Counted from the first letter of the stretch, positions 7,901 to 17,502 are shown. The stretch: DNA of 64,000 nt from Hyphomicrobiales bacterium (GCA_026400535.1 JAPLOU010000025.1:1-64000); one strand, 5' to 3'. Notes: generated from the letters alone by a model not told the origin. Numbers and translations: made by a program.

Positions 7901-9460
7901 ATGTTCAGGACGATTCTCTCGGTTGGCGGATTCACGCTGCTCTCGCGCCTCACGGGGTTCGTGCGCGACATCGTGCTGGCCGCTATCCTCGGTGCCAGCC
8001 AGATGATGGATGCCTTCGTGGTGGCGCAGCGGCTGCCCAACCAGTTTCGCGCCATCTTTGGCGAAGGCGCGTTCTCCTCTGCCTTCATTCCATCCTACAG
8101 CCGCCTGCGCGAGCAGGCCGGGATTGCGGCGGCGCAACTGTTCGCGGACCGGGTGTTCACGATCCTGCTCTTTGTGCAATTGGCCATGCTGGCAGTGGCG
8201 CTGCCGCTGATGCCGTGGCTGATCGCGCTGGTGGCTCCGGGACAGAAGGCCAATCAGGAGGCCTTCGCGCTGACGGTGGCGCTGGCGCGCATCGCCTTTC
8301 CCTACCTGCTGTTCATCACCCTGGTGACCTTGCAGGCCGGCCTCCTCAATTCGGTCGACAAGTTCGCCGCGGCAGCCTTCGCGCCGGTGTTGCTCAACGT
8401 CGCGATCGTCATCGCGCTTGCGCTGTCTTTCCTGTTTCCCTCCGCCGCCCATGCCGCCGCCTGGGGCGTGACCGCGGCAGGCGTGGCCGAATGGGCGCTG
8501 CTGACCCTCGCGGCCCGACGCGCAGGCGTGATGGCGACACTGGCCCGCCCAGCCGTTGACCAGGACGTGACGTCCTTTCTCAAAGCGCTGGGCCCGGCGG
8601 TGCTCGGCTCGGCCGGGGTGCAGATCGCCGTGCTTGCTGACATGATCATTGCCTCGTTCCTGCCGGCGGGGTCCTATTCGGCGATCTATTTTGCCGACCG
8701 CATCTACCAGTTGCCGGTCGGCGTGATCGGGATCGCAGCCGGGACGGTGGTGCTGCCCACCATGAGCCGGCTGATCGCGGCAGGGGATGCGGCCTCCGCC
8801 AACCGCGCGCAGAATCGCGCCATCGGCATGACGCTGATCCTGTCCATGCCCTTTGTGGCGGCCTTCCTCACGATGCCCGACATGCTGGTCAACGCTCTGT
8901 TCGCCCGCGGCGCCTTTGACGCGCGGGCGGCCGCCATCGCGGCACAGGTCCTGTTCGCCTATGCGATCGGCCTCATTCCGGTTTTGCTGATCCGGTCGGT
9001 GGTGGCCAGCTTTTTCGCACGGGGCGACACGACGACACCGGTCATCGCCTCGCTGACGGCGCTTGGGCTGAACATCCTGTTCAAGGTCATATTCGCCGAA
9101 CAGCTCGGAGCCGCCGGCCTTGCCCTTGCCACGGCGCTGGGAGCCTGGATCAACCTCGGCATCCTCTACGTGCTGGCGCTGCGGCGGGGCTGGACGGCTC
9201 CGACAGACATGCTGGCCAAGGCCCTGATCATTGCCTTTGTCGGTGCCATCGCCTTTGAGCTCTGGGTGCTGGTCGCGCGTGACCCGTTCGTCAGCCTGAG
9301 CGGCTTTCTGCCGCGCGAACAGGCGTTGTTCGCAACAGCCCTTCTCGGCGGCTCGTCACTGATCGCCTATGGGGTCGCGGCCTGGGCGGGAGCGAAGCTG
9401 CTGCGCTTTCCGCTGACGCTGCCGCGCAGAGGCAACGCCGCTCCCGCCGAACCCGCATGA
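7901..9460 (+). CDS. murJ: Lipid II flippase MurJ (MviN family)
   Basis: 519 aa, very hydrophobic, with about 14 membrane segments, the normal size for MurJ. The N-terminal ILSVGGFTLLSRLTGFVRD motif and QMMDAFVVAQRLPNQFRAIFGEGAFSSAFIPSY region (described in part) carry the conserved Arg and Asp/Glu residues of the MOP superfamily cavity. MurJ moves lipid-linked peptidoglycan precursor across the inner membrane and is essential in most bacteria. It starts at an ATG 64 bases after the glycosyltransferase stop and is probably co-transcribed with it. It ends convergently, 6 bases from an aminotransferase gene. Confidence 0.96.
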   Translation: MFRTILSVGGFTLLSRLTGFVRDIVLAAILGASQMMDAFVVAQRLPNQFRAIFGEGAFSSAFIPSYSRLREQAGIAAAQLFADRVFTILLFVQLAMLAVALPLMPWLIALVAPGQKANQEAFALTVALARIAFPYLLFITLVTLQAGLLNSVDKFAAAAFAPVLLNVAIVIALALSFLFPSAAHAAAWGVTAAGVAEWALLTLAARRAGVMATLARPAVDQDVTSFLKALGPAVLGSAGVQIAVLADMIIASFLPAGSYSAIYFADRIYQLPVGVIGIAAGTVVLPTMSRLIAAGDAASANRAQNRAIGMTLILSMPFVAAFLTMPDMLVNALFARGAFDARAAAIAAQVLFAYAIGLIPVLLIRSVVASFFARGDTTTPVIASLTALGLNILFKVIFAEQLGAAGLALATALGAWINLGILYVLALRRGWTAPTDMLAKALIIAFVGAIAFELWVLVARDPFVSLSGFLPREQALFATALLGGSSLIAYGVAAWAGAKLLRFPLTLPRRGNAAPAEPA

Positions 9461-9465
9461 CAGGT

Positions 9466-10332
9466 TCAGAGGCGCGCGCCGAGGGCGAAATCCATGTAGG
9501 CTTCGCGGGCCTTCCGGGTCACAGGACCGGGCTGCATCTGGCGATCGTCGATGCGCGTGATCGGCATCACCTTCGAATAGTTGCCAGATGAGAAGATCTC
9601 GTCGGCGGCCTCGAAGTCGCTGTAGCGCAGCGTGGTCTCCTTGACCGTGTAGCCCGCGTCCCGCAGCAGGGTGATGGTGCGCTGCCGGGTAATGCCATTC
9701 AGGAAAGTGCCGTTGATGGCCGGCGTCTTCACGATGCCGTCCTTGACCATGAAAATGTTCGAGGTGCTGGTTTCGGCAACGTTGCCGAGCATGTCGAGCA
9801 CCAGCGCGTTGTCGAAGCCGGCCTCCTTGGCAGCGCGCAGCGCGCGGGCGTTGTTCGGATACAGGCAGCCAGCCTTGGAATCGGTCGGCATGCTCTCCAG
9901 CGTCGGGCGGCGGAACTTCGAGAGGGTGACGGAAAAACCGGCTGTCGGCGGTGGCATCGGCGCCTCGAACAGGCACAGGCAGAAGCGGGTGGAGTCCGGG
10001 TCCGGCATGATCGTGCTCGGCCCGTCGGCCTCGCCCCAGTACATCGGTTTGACGTAGACCGCCTTGCCGGGCGCAAACCTGCGTGCCCCGTCACGGGCAA
10101 GATCGACAATCGCGTCAGCGGCCATGGTGGCCTTCAGGCCGAGGCCAGCGGCCGAGCGGTTGACGCGGGCCGCATGCCTGTCCATGTCGGGCATGAGGCC
10201 GTCGAAGATGCGCGCGCCATCGAAGACTGTCGAGGCGAGCCAGGCCCCGTGGCTGCGAGGCCCCATGATGCCGGGGTTGCCCTCGACCCATTCTCCGTCG
10301 ATCCAACTCCAAGTTTGCGAATACCAGGCCAT
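9466..10332 (-). CDS. ilvE: Branched-chain amino acid aminotransferase-like class IV aminotransferase
   Basis: 288 aa, PLP-dependent fold type IV. The cofactor Lys is about residue 153 in SKAGCLYPNNARAL, and the phosphate-binding Glu and Thr lie in AETSTSNIFMVKDG. The family transfers the amino group between branched-chain amino acids and 2-oxoglutarate; some relatives act on D-amino acids or aminodeoxychorismate. The SKAGCLYPN context is the alphaproteobacterial branched-chain aminotransferase-like type. It ends 6 bases from murJ on the opposite strand and is divergent from rph. The exact substrate is uncertain. Confidence 0.85.
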   Translation of the reverse strand: MAWYSQTWSWIDGEWVEGNPGIMGPRSHGAWLASTVFDGARIFDGLMPDMDRHAARVNRSAAGLGLKATMAADAIVDLARDGARRFAPGKAVYVKPMYWGEADGPSTIMPDPDSTRFCLCLFEAPMPPPTAGFSVTLSKFRRPTLESMPTDSKAGCLYPNNARALRAAKEAGFDNALVLDMLGNVAETSTSNIFMVKDGIVKTPAINGTFLNGITRQRTITLLRDAGYTVKETTLRYSDFEAADEIFSSGNYSKVMPITRIDDRQMQPGPVTRKAREAYMDFALGARL

Positions 10333-10566
10333 GGTCTTGTCCTCGAGAAGCAGCCGAAGGCCGCCTGATGCAGATGCACGTCATCGTTCGGGCTTTGCGG
10401 CCCCGCGTCAACCGCATGAGCCCGGCGATTGCATGACATTGCCTGATCAGTGCCATCATATCGGGTGAACCGTTTGCTTCGCGGCGAACACGCGCCCACC
10501 GCTTGCACCCGGTGCTGCCACCGCCTACACACGCGGCTTGTCGTGATCCCGTTCTGTGGAGCCTCC

Positions 10567-11286
10567 ATGCGCCCGTCCAAACGCCAGCCTGCCGCGATGC
10601 GCGCCGTGACCATGGAGCGCGGCGTCGTGCGCTATGCGGAAGGCTCCTGCCTGATTACCTTCGGTGAGACGCGCGTACTGTGCGCAGCCACAGTGGAGGA
10701 AAAGGGCCCGCCATGGCTGCGCAACACCGGCAAGGGCTGGGTCACGGCGGAGTATGCCATGCTGCCGCGCGCCACGCTCGAGCGAACACGGCGCGAATCG
10801 ACCACCGGCAAGCCATCTGGCCGCACACAGGAAATCCAGCGGCTGATCGGCCGCTCGCTGCGTGCTGTGGTTGACCTCGGAGCGCTGGGCGAGCGCCAGA
10901 TCGTGGTGGACTGCGACGTGCTCCAGGCCGACGGCGGAACGCGGACCGCCTCGATCACCGGCGCCTGGGTGGCGCTGCATGACGCGCTGAAGTGGATGGA
11001 GGGGCGCGCCATGCTGCAGGGCCGCCAGCCGCTCAAGGATCAGGTAGCCGCCGTGTCCTGCGGGATCGTGGCGGGCCAGCCGGTGCTTGATCTCGACTAC
11101 ATCGAGGACTCCGGCGCGCAGACCGACGCGAACTTCGTGATGACTGGCAAGGGCGGCATTGTCGAGGTACAGGGCACCGCCGAGGGCGAGCCTTTTTCCG
11201 AGGAGCAACTCGCCGCCATGATGGCGCTGGCGAAGGCCGGGATCGCCGACCTCGTCGCCCTCCAGAAGAAGGCCATCGGCGGGTGA
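10567..11286 (+). CDS. rph: Ribonuclease PH
   Basis: 239 aa, matching the family length. RNase PH is a phosphorolytic 3'-5' exonuclease that trims the 3' ends of tRNA precursors. Recognisable parts are the N-terminal [12 protein letters not shown], the [14 protein letters not shown] segment, the Arg-rich [15 protein letters not shown] helix involved in tRNA binding, and [19 protein letters not shown]. The start ATG has GGAG about six bases upstream; an upstream in-frame start at 10450 lacks conserved sequence. The 3' end overlaps the GTG start of rdgB (GTGA), so the two are translationally coupled. The divergent gap upstream (about 230 bp) shows no further gene. Confidence 0.96.
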   Translation: MRPSKRQPAAMRAVTMERGVVRYAEGSCLITFGETRVLCAATVEEKGPPWLRNTGKGWVTAEYAMLPRATLERTRRESTTGKPSGRTQEIQRLIGRSLRAVVDLGALGERQIVVDCDVLQADGGTRTASITGAWVALHDALKWMEGRAMLQGRQPLKDQVAAVSCGIVAGQPVLDLDYIEDSGAQTDANFVMTGKGGIVEVQGTAEGEPFSEEQLAAMMALAKAGIADLVALQKKAIGG

Positions 11287-11981
11287 TCGGAGCGGTGCCC
11301 GACGCCAAGGCGGAGGGATCGCGCCAGTGGCGGCCGCTGTCAGGCCGCGTGGTCATCGCGACCCACAATGCGGGCAAGCTGGCCGAAATGGACGCCTTGC
11401 TGGCGCCTTATGGCGTCATGACATCCTCAGCCGGCGCGCTCGGCCTGCCCGAACCGGCAGAAACCGGGTGGATGTTCGCGGAGAACGCCGCGATCAAGGC
11501 CCAGGCCGCCGCCACGGCGACCGGCCTGCCCGCCGTCGCCGATGATTCCGGGCTGTGCGTGGACGCCCTCGATGGTGCGCCGGGCCTGTTCACGGCGGAT
11601 TGGGCTGGGCAACCGCGGGACTTCCTGGCCGCCATGACCCGGGTCGTCCGGGAGCTTGAGCGGCGCGCCGTGCCGCAGGACAGGTGGCAGGCCCATTTCG
11701 TCTCGGCGCTGGTCATCGCCTGGCCGGATGGTCACCAAGAGTTGTTCGAAGGCCGCGTCCATGGCGCCTGTATCTGGCCGCCGCGCGGGCCGGGCGGCTT
11801 CGGCTACGATCCGATGTTCAGGCCGGACGGTCATGTGCGCACGTTTGGCGAGATGAGCGCCGACGAAAAACATGGCATCCCGGCGGATGGCAGCCAGGGA
11901 CTGTCGCACCGGGCCCGGGCTTTCCAGTTGCTGGCGGCAGCCTGTCTGACGCCCTGCATGAGACCGGAGAAAGCAAGATGA
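11283..11981 (+). CDS. rdgB: RdgB/HAM1 family non-canonical purine NTP pyrophosphatase
   Basis: 232 aa, slightly long because the GTG start at 11283 adds a short N-terminal tail before the conserved [14 protein letters not shown]. The family hydrolyses ITP, dITP and XTP to monophosphates and keeps them out of nucleic acids. Other signatures are [24 protein letters not shown] and the [11 protein letters not shown] loop, then [10 protein letters not shown] near the C-terminus. The start overlaps the rph stop by 4 bases, and the stop overlaps the next start (ATGA), giving a tight rph-rdgB-hydrolase operon. In many alphaproteobacteria hemW follows here; it does not in this window. Confidence 0.94.
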   Translation: MIGAVPDAKAEGSRQWRPLSGRVVIATHNAGKLAEMDALLAPYGVMTSSAGALGLPEPAETGWMFAENAAIKAQAAATATGLPAVADDSGLCVDALDGAPGLFTADWAGQPRDFLAAMTRVVRELERRAVPQDRWQAHFVSALVIAWPDGHQELFEGRVHGACIWPPRGPGGFGYDPMFRPDGHVRTFGEMSADEKHGIPADGSQGLSHRARAFQLLAAACLTPCMRPEKAR

Positions 11982-12622
11982 CCGAGCAAGCCATCAAGGT
12001 TGCCGTGGTTCCCGTCACGCCGTTCCAGCAGAATGCCTCGATCATCTGGTGCACACGAACGATGCAGGCCGCGATCGTCGATCCCGGTGGCGACGTGCCC
12101 AAGCTGCTCGACGCGGTCAGGAAGCTCGCGGTGACACCAACCGCCATCTGGCTCACCCATGGCCATATCGACCATGCCGGCGGCGCAGCGGAGCTGGCCG
12201 AGGCGCTCAACCTGCCTGTCGTTGGTCCCCACCGTGATGATCAGTTCCTGATGGACAATCTGGCCGAGCAGGGCCGGATGTTCGGGCTGTCCGGCGCGCG
12301 CCCCGTGACATCAGGCCGGTATCTCACCGACGGCGACACCGTGATGCTGGGCGAGGCCATGTTCTCGATCATGCATGTGCCCGGCCACTCACCCGGTTCG
12401 GTGGTGTTCTATTGTGAACCATCCCGGTTCATGCTGGCCGGCGACACCCTCTTCCAGGGGTCGATCGGGCGGACCGATTTTCCCTACGGCGACCACGACC
12501 TGTTCATCCGGTCGATCAAGGCCAAGCTGATGACGCTGCCCGACGAGGTCGCCTTCCTGCCGGGGCACGGACCGCCATCCACGATTGGCGATGAGAAGGC
12601 CAGCAACCCGTTTCTGGCCTGA
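11978..12622 (+). CDS. MBL-fold metallohydrolase, glyoxalase II-like
   Basis: 214 aa. A complete metallo-beta-lactamase metal-binding motif is present (LTHGHIDHAGG), with later ligands in HVPGHSPGSV, LAGDTLF and LPGHGP. The short single-domain form with VPVTPFQQNASIIW at the N-terminus matches the YcbL-type hydrolases. These are thiolesterases related to glyoxalase II but lacking its C-terminal helical domain. The start ATG overlaps the rdgB stop by three bases, with GGAGAAAGC upstream. It is probably expressed with rph and rdgB. The physiological substrate is unknown. Confidence 0.9.
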   Translation: MTEQAIKVAVVPVTPFQQNASIIWCTRTMQAAIVDPGGDVPKLLDAVRKLAVTPTAIWLTHGHIDHAGGAAELAEALNLPVVGPHRDDQFLMDNLAEQGRMFGLSGARPVTSGRYLTDGDTVMLGEAMFSIMHVPGHSPGSVVFYCEPSRFMLAGDTLFQGSIGRTDFPYGDHDLFIRSIKAKLMTLPDEVAFLPGHGPPSTIGDEKASNPFLA

Positions 12623-12716
12623 CAAGAGGCCATCGCGCCGTGGCATGGTTAACCTTCCATAGACGGAGCTGTGGGAATGGTGGTCTGCTGTTCCAGCGGC
12701 ATGCTGGCAGGAGACC

Positions 12717-14084
12717 ATGTCCATGCGTACCCGGCGCCACCTTCTGCTGCTCCTCGTGGCTTTCGCCACGGTGATGTTGCCGGCCTTGGCCATGGCGATC
12801 GAGCCCCAGCCTTCAGGCGCCGCAGGGCCGCCGCGCCTGACGCCGGCAGCCCCCGCCACGCCGTCGACACAGGCGATCGTCGACGACGCAAGGTCCGCCC
12901 TGCCCCAGCACCGCAACCCGATGTACGGGCCGCAGACGCTTGAACACACCCGCGCGGCGCTCGCCTTTTATGAAGAGCTCTCGGCCAGCGGCGGCTGGGC
13001 CATGCTGCCTGCGCAGATCGCGGGGCTCAAGGCCGGCGCGCGCGGCGGGCTGGTGGAGCAGCTCAAGATCCGGCTGATCCTGACCGGGGACCTCGACCCG
13101 GACGCTGCCCATGGGGACAGCTTCAACAAGGCCACTGAGGACGCCCTGAAGCGATTCCAGGTGCGGCATGGCCTGTCGCAGACGGGGTCGGTCGGGCGGC
13201 TGACGATGCGGGCGCTGAACGTGCCGGTCGATGTCCGGCTCAACCAGTTGCGGGCTTCGATCCACCGGTTGGAGGGCAACGCCTTCGCCTTCAGCACCCG
13301 CTATGTCGTGGTCAACATTCCGGGCGCGCAGGTCGAGGCGATCGACAACGGTCTGGTCGAGCGGCGGCATGTCGCGATCGTCGGGCGTCCGGACCGCCCC
13401 TCGCCCGTCCTGGCCACGCGCATCACGGCGATCAATCTCAATCCGAACTGGACCGTACCGACCTCGATCGTCAAGGCGGACATCATCCCGCACATGCGAA
13501 AGGATCCGGGCTTTCTCGCCAAGAACCACATGCGGGTGATCGGCGCGGGCAACCAGGAGATCGATCCCGCCACGATCAAATGGGCAACCTTGCAGAACCC
13601 TAACTTCTTCGTCCGGCAGGATCCGGGCCCGCTCAACGCGCTGGGCCAGCTCCGGATCGACATGCCCAATCGCGACGCGGTGTTCATGCATGACACGCCG
13701 AAGAAGGAGCTGTTCCGCAACGACGTGCGCTTCAACTCCTCCGGCTGCGCCCGCATCGAGGGCGTGCGCGACCTCGCGCGTTGGCTGCTCACGGGCACGG
13801 AATGGGAAGACCGCAGCCGCATCGATGCCGCGATCGCCAGCAACGAGCGCAAGGACATCAAGCTGACGAAGCCGGTTCCTGTCGCCTGGGTCTACCTCAC
13901 CGGTTGGGCGGCCGGTGACGGCCTCATCCATTTCCGCGATGACATCTACGGACTCGACACGCCCGAGGGACTGGTGACCTCGACGATTTCACCGCGCAAG
14001 CCGGCGCCCGCGCGAGCCGATGTCAGGCCGGCGATGGCCCCACAACCGCCTGCGCGGCCGGCGACACCGGTCGCCTACCGCTGA
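12717..14084 (+). CDS. L,D-transpeptidase of the YcbB/LdtD type with peptidoglycan-binding domain
   Basis: 455 aa. A signal peptide (MSMRTRRHLLLLLVAF... ending near ALAMA) exports it to the periplasm. A peptidoglycan-binding domain lies around residues 115-165 (ALKRFQVRHGLSQTGSVG), followed by the YkuD catalytic domain with His325 (FMHDTPKKELF) and the nucleophile Cys344 (NSSGCARIEGV). The enzyme makes 3-3 cross-links or attaches proteins to peptidoglycan. The domain order and the SSGCARIEG motif match YcbB rather than the short ErfK type. The start ATG follows AGGAG. It lies behind a separate operon with about 95 bp between them. The Pro-rich tail is probably disordered. Confidence 0.93.
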   Translation: MSMRTRRHLLLLLVAFATVMLPALAMAIEPQPSGAAGPPRLTPAAPATPSTQAIVDDARSALPQHRNPMYGPQTLEHTRAALAFYEELSASGGWAMLPAQIAGLKAGARGGLVEQLKIRLILTGDLDPDAAHGDSFNKATEDALKRFQVRHGLSQTGSVGRLTMRALNVPVDVRLNQLRASIHRLEGNAFAFSTRYVVVNIPGAQVEAIDNGLVERRHVAIVGRPDRPSPVLATRITAINLNPNWTVPTSIVKADIIPHMRKDPGFLAKNHMRVIGAGNQEIDPATIKWATLQNPNFFVRQDPGPLNALGQLRIDMPNRDAVFMHDTPKKELFRNDVRFNSSGCARIEGVRDLARWLLTGTEWEDRSRIDAAIASNERKDIKLTKPVPVAWVYLTGWAAGDGLIHFRDDIYGLDTPEGLVTSTISPRKPAPARADVRPAMAPQPPARPATPVAYR

Positions 14085-14114
14085 TCCGCAGGCCGATGCC
14101 TGATGCGGTGTCAA

Positions 14115-14156
14115 CCGGTTCGACGTGTTACACCGCGCCGAACTGGCCGTTTTTTT
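14115..14156 (+). terminator. Probable terminator after the L,D-transpeptidase
   Basis: CCGGTTCG at 14115 can pair with CGAACTGG at 14139 (one G-U pair). A 16-base loop separates the arms, and a run of seven T follows at 14150-14156. The large loop lowers confidence. Confidence 0.4.
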
Positions 14157-14194
14157 AACCCCAGCGGTCTAGGCTCGTCTGGCCGAAGGTCAGG

Positions 14195-14947
14195 ATGCAT
14201 TCGATGTACCGCGCTGCCACCATCGCCATGCCCGCCACTGTCCGGAAGAAGCTCGAGAGGATGGCGGCCGGGTATCGCCGGGACGATGGCGGCGATGGCG
14301 CCGGCACGGCTGTCACTGTGATCGTCGTGGCTGCCGTGATCTTCGGCGTCATCTTCGTGCTCGACCTGATGTTCGGCATGATGAGCCGGCATGACTGGAC
14401 CGTGCTCGCGGCGGGTTCGGCGGTGATGATCCTCTTCGCCGTCGTGCCGTCGGTGCTCGCGTCCCGCAAAAGCGCGCCCGCCTTCAAGGCGCTGGCGGGC
14501 GAGATCGAGCGTCTGATCGCACGCGGCCAGATTGAACATGTCGTCGTCGAGATCACTGACCGGCACTGGTTCATCGAACATGAGCACGGCGTGATCGCGC
14601 TCCTGCCGGCTGGCGAACGGCGCACGCTCTATCTGGACCTCAGCAGCGTGGCGCATGATCCTCGTCACGACCGCTGGTGGACGAAGGGGAGAATTTTTCA
14701 CCACCGCTGGAGCTGGCATTGCGCAAGGGCAGACAATGGAGAGCCACTGGCGGCCCTGTCCTTCAAGGTGGCCGGCGAGCCCTTCAGCCCGCGCCGGTTC
14801 GCGCGGGACGCGGGACGCTACGATCCCGATATCGGAGCCGACCTGTTCGAATGGCTTGGCAGCCCGGCCGATGGCGACCTGCTCGACAGGGATTTTGACG
14901 AGATCGACGGCTGGCTGTGCGCGCGCCTCCCGGCGATGGCCGCGTAA
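14195..14947 (+). CDS. Hypothetical membrane protein with two transmembrane helices
   Basis: 250 aa. Two hydrophobic segments (about residues 39-62 and 70-90) are followed by a soluble C-terminal domain rich in charged and aromatic residues (VVVEITDRHWFIEHEHGVI, DRWWTKGRIFHHRW). No catalytic motif was recognised. The start ATG has AGGTCAGG upstream. Codon usage is like the neighbours, so it looks like a native gene. It is flanked by a transpeptidase gene and the convergent sorB, and neither gives a clear functional link. Confidence 0.7.
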   Translation: MHSMYRAATIAMPATVRKKLERMAAGYRRDDGGDGAGTAVTVIVVAAVIFGVIFVLDLMFGMMSRHDWTVLAAGSAVMILFAVVPSVLASRKSAPAFKALAGEIERLIARGQIEHVVVEITDRHWFIEHEHGVIALLPAGERRTLYLDLSSVAHDPRHDRWWTKGRIFHHRWSWHCARADNGEPLAALSFKVAGEPFSPRRFARDAGRYDPDIGADLFEWLGSPADGDLLDRDFDEIDGWLCARLPAMAA

Positions 14948-14957
14948 GGGTAGCCCC

Positions 14958-15332
14958 TTACTTTGGCGCGAACGGATTGACCCAGCCCCGCGCGCTGCCG
15001 CGCTGTTCCGGGTAGGCAACCGTCAGATAGTCCAGCAAGACCTTGCGCATCGCGGCATCGGGCGCCGGCATGCTGTGGCGCGCGGTCATCCATGTCAGCG
15101 TCTCGTCCCAGCGCTCGCGGCCCATGCCCTGACGACCGACCACCTGAAAAGAGTGACAACCGATGCAATAGCCGAAGGTCTCGTCACGACCCGGGAAGTT
15201 TGGCAGCGAATCGGGCGTTTCGGTCGTCTCACCGGTGCGCGTAGAGGCCAGCCCCGCAGCAGGCACGATCAGCGACACGGCAAGCAGGACCGCGGGCAGG
15301 ACGCCCGCGGAAACAACAAGATGGTGCTTCAT
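14958..15332 (-). CDS. sorB: Cytochrome c subunit of sulfite dehydrogenase
   Basis: 124 aa with an N-terminal signal peptide and one haem-attachment motif CIGCH (Cys56, Cys59, His60). A Met in RHSMPAPDAAM is a plausible sixth ligand. Small monohaem cytochromes of this kind take electrons from the molybdenum subunit SorA in the periplasm and pass them to a c-type carrier. The ATG overlaps the sorA stop (ATGA), so the genes are translationally coupled in the order sorA-sorB. Identification rests mainly on this pairing and the haem motif. Confidence 0.88.
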   Translation of the reverse strand: MKHHLVVSAGVLPAVLLAVSLIVPAAGLASTRTGETTETPDSLPNFPGRDETFGYCIGCHSFQVVGRQGMGRERWDETLTWMTARHSMPAPDAAMRKVLLDYLTVAYPEQRGSARGWVNPFAPK

Positions 15333-16648
15333 CCGACCAGAACCGCGATCCGGTGGAACGGGTTGGCACCGTAGCCCTGGGGGTTCCAGTTGACGGCCGT
15401 GTGCGGCGTGAACTTGCCGCGGCTGTCGCGGGCCCTGACCCAGAGCTCGAAATAGCCATCGCCCGGCAGCGCGATGCTGCCATTCCAGCGCACCCAGTCG
15501 TACTTGTTGCGGCGGGGCGTAAGCGCCATGCGCCGCCAGGTTTGCCCACCATCGGCCGAAACATCGACACGCGTGGGGTGCTGCTCACCGCCCCAGGCCG
15601 CACCACGGATCGTGATCTCGCGGGTGCCCGCCGCGAGCCGCGCCCCATTGGCCGGGGCCGTGATCACCGCACGCGTCGGCATCGAGGTCATGTCGGCAAA
15701 GTTGGTTCGGCCGTCGGCGTTCGCGCCAGGAACGATCGGCACGGTCGGAACGCGGTAGGAGGTGCCGCCCATGCCAGAGCCGTCATGCGGATCCTTGCGG
15801 ATCAGCACGCGGGTCAGCCATTTCTGCGACAGCGAGCCTGGCCAGCCGGGCACCACCAGACGCACCGGACCGCCGTGGATAAAGGGCAGCGGCTCTCCGT
15901 TCATGCCCCAGACAATCAGCGTGTGCGGATCGAGCGCCTTGGCGATCGGCATGCCGCGTGAAATGGCCTGGCGGGTCGCATCGCCCGACAGATGCGGGTC
16001 AGCGCCGAAGAAACCGGTGAACCTGCCGTCCGGCTTCAGCCCGGCGGAACGCAGCACATCTGAAAGCGCAACGCCCGTCCACTCCGCACAACTGGCTCCG
16101 CCATTGGTCCACTGGTTGCCGCGCGCCGCCGGCATGAAGAAGGAGCGCCCGTTGCCGCCGCATTCGAGCACCATGCGATAGGTGCGCGCCTTGAACCGCT
16201 GCTTCAGTTCGCCCAGCGTGATGGCCAGCGGGCGTTCGACCTCGCCGTCGATGCGCACCGACCAGGCATCGGCGCTGGCGGTCCGGTCTTCCGGCAGCAG
16301 GCCATTGTTGCGGACGAAAAACCGGCCGACCGGTGTGGTCGGGTCATCCATCAGGGCTTCGGGCGTTTCAGCCACCAGTGGCCGGTCGCCGAGCACGACA
16401 AGGCCGCGGTCCTTGCCGGGATAGTCGAGCAATTGCGGGCCCCTGGGCGCGGCGGGAGGAGCAACCTGAGCCGGCGCGGGAGGCGTTGTCTGGGCCATTG
16501 CTTCGCCTGCGCCACCCATGGCGGCGGCTGCCAGCGCGCTCACGCCGGCTCCCGCAAGGAAGACGCGCCTCGACGATGTCAATCCGGTTGATTCGTCCTG
16601 GGGCGTGACGGGACCGTTGTGGCCCAGCGGCGTTCCTGATGATTGCAT
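15329..16648 (-). CDS. sorA: Sulfite dehydrogenase molybdopterin subunit (SorA-like sulfite oxidase)
   Basis: 439 aa. A Tat signal (SRRVFLAG, twin Arg at 27-28) leads to a sulfite-oxidase fold. The molybdenum ligand is about Cys163 (MVLECGGNGRSFF). Typical segments are FFVRNNG near residue 110, CAEWTGVALSDVL, and the C-terminal Mo-co dimerisation domain (VDVSADGGQTWRR). The enzyme oxidises sulfite to sulfate in the periplasm; the cytochrome partner is encoded directly downstream. GGGAGG lies six bases before the ATG. Related YedY/MsrP enzymes lack the dimerisation domain, and its presence together with the cytochrome gene favours SorA. Confidence 0.93.
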   Translation of the reverse strand: MQSSGTPLGHNGPVTPQDESTGLTSSRRVFLAGAGVSALAAAAMGGAGEAMAQTTPPAPAQVAPPAAPRGPQLLDYPGKDRGLVVLGDRPLVAETPEALMDDPTTPVGRFFVRNNGLLPEDRTASADAWSVRIDGEVERPLAITLGELKQRFKARTYRMVLECGGNGRSFFMPAARGNQWTNGGASCAEWTGVALSDVLRSAGLKPDGRFTGFFGADPHLSGDATRQAISRGMPIAKALDPHTLIVWGMNGEPLPFIHGGPVRLVVPGWPGSLSQKWLTRVLIRKDPHDGSGMGGTSYRVPTVPIVPGANADGRTNFADMTSMPTRAVITAPANGARLAAGTREITIRGAAWGGEQHPTRVDVSADGGQTWRRMALTPRRNKYDWVRWNGSIALPGDGYFELWVRARDSRGKFTPHTAVNWNPQGYGANPFHRIAVLVG

Positions 16649-16778
16649 CGGTTCCTCCCGGCACGCATTCTGCTTCAGCTTCAGCGCCTGTCTCGTTGCG
16701 GTGAGACTAGCGCAGTCTGCCGGGTGTTGTCATGCAGGAATGTCAAGTCGGGGGCGCGATGGCTCCACCGCCAGCGGG

Positions 16779-17402
16779 TCATTTCGTGACCGCCACAGCC
16801 ACCTCGTTGCGGCGCAGGAAGGGCGGGGTGAAAGGGGGATCGTAGAACAGGGCGAAGGGTTCCCCTGCCGCCTTCCATGGTGTCGGCGCCAGGCTGTCCA
16901 GCAGCTCGCGCTTGCGGGCAGACAGGTCATCACGTGATGCATGGCCGCTGAAACGCAGCACGGCGAGGGTCTGTCCCGGCACGCTGCCGATGGTGACACG
17001 GGCGTCATCCGGGATCGGCGCTGTTTCAGCCGAGACCGATGACGGCAGGAAAAAGCGCATCCGCAGCGCACCGTCCTTCGCCCGCGCGGTCTCGACGGGA
17101 GCCGTCATCGCGATCGTCTGCGCGGTCTGACCACCGCTCGTCTCGACCGGGGCCGTCATCGCCATCCTCGCGCGTGCGCGGTTCTTGCCGAAGATGTAAC
17201 CGGCCAGCCGTGAGAACGCCTCGGATCGCGCCGCATCGTCGCCAAGGCCCTTCACCGTGGTCTCCGCCGCCAGGCGGACACCATATTGCCTGATCTCGAC
17301 GGAGCCGACGGCTTCAACCATGGTGAAGGGCGGCTGCTCGCTCAATCTGACCCCCACGACGGATGCGGCGGACTCGACGATTGTCTTGACGAATGCATCC
17401 AT
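16779..17402 (-). CDS. SOUL family haem-binding protein
   Basis: About 207 aa from the ATG at 17402 (MDAFVKTIV); a further upstream in-frame start at 17435 is less likely. SOUL signatures include VEIRQYGVRLAAETTVKG, FSRLAGYIFGKN and the repeated MAMTAPVET / IAMTAPVET strands. The family binds haem or tetrapyrroles loosely, and its bacterial role is poorly defined. The gene is on the same strand as sorA about 130 bp downstream of lepA-side sequence, with no direct operon evidence. The double TAPVET motif is normal for the family. Confidence 0.88.
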   Translation of the reverse strand: MDAFVKTIVESAASVVGVRLSEQPPFTMVEAVGSVEIRQYGVRLAAETTVKGLGDDAARSEAFSRLAGYIFGKNRARARMAMTAPVETSGGQTAQTIAMTAPVETARAKDGALRMRFFLPSSVSAETAPIPDDARVTIGSVPGQTLAVLRFSGHASRDDLSARKRELLDSLAPTPWKAAGEPFALFYDPPFTPPFLRRNEVAVAVTK

Positions 17403-17502
17403 GGGACCTTGACCTCGTCGCAAGCCGCCGCGCAAGCGGTGAAGGCCACATGAACAGTGCCGGCCTCGACAGGCGGAACGCCCCGGCCCCGGAAAAGTTC
17501 CC

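Noticed and set aside
12640..12665. GGTTAACC half-site as a CtrA box before the L,D-transpeptidase
   Set aside because: Only one TTAA half is present; the spaced second half needed for a CtrA site was not found.
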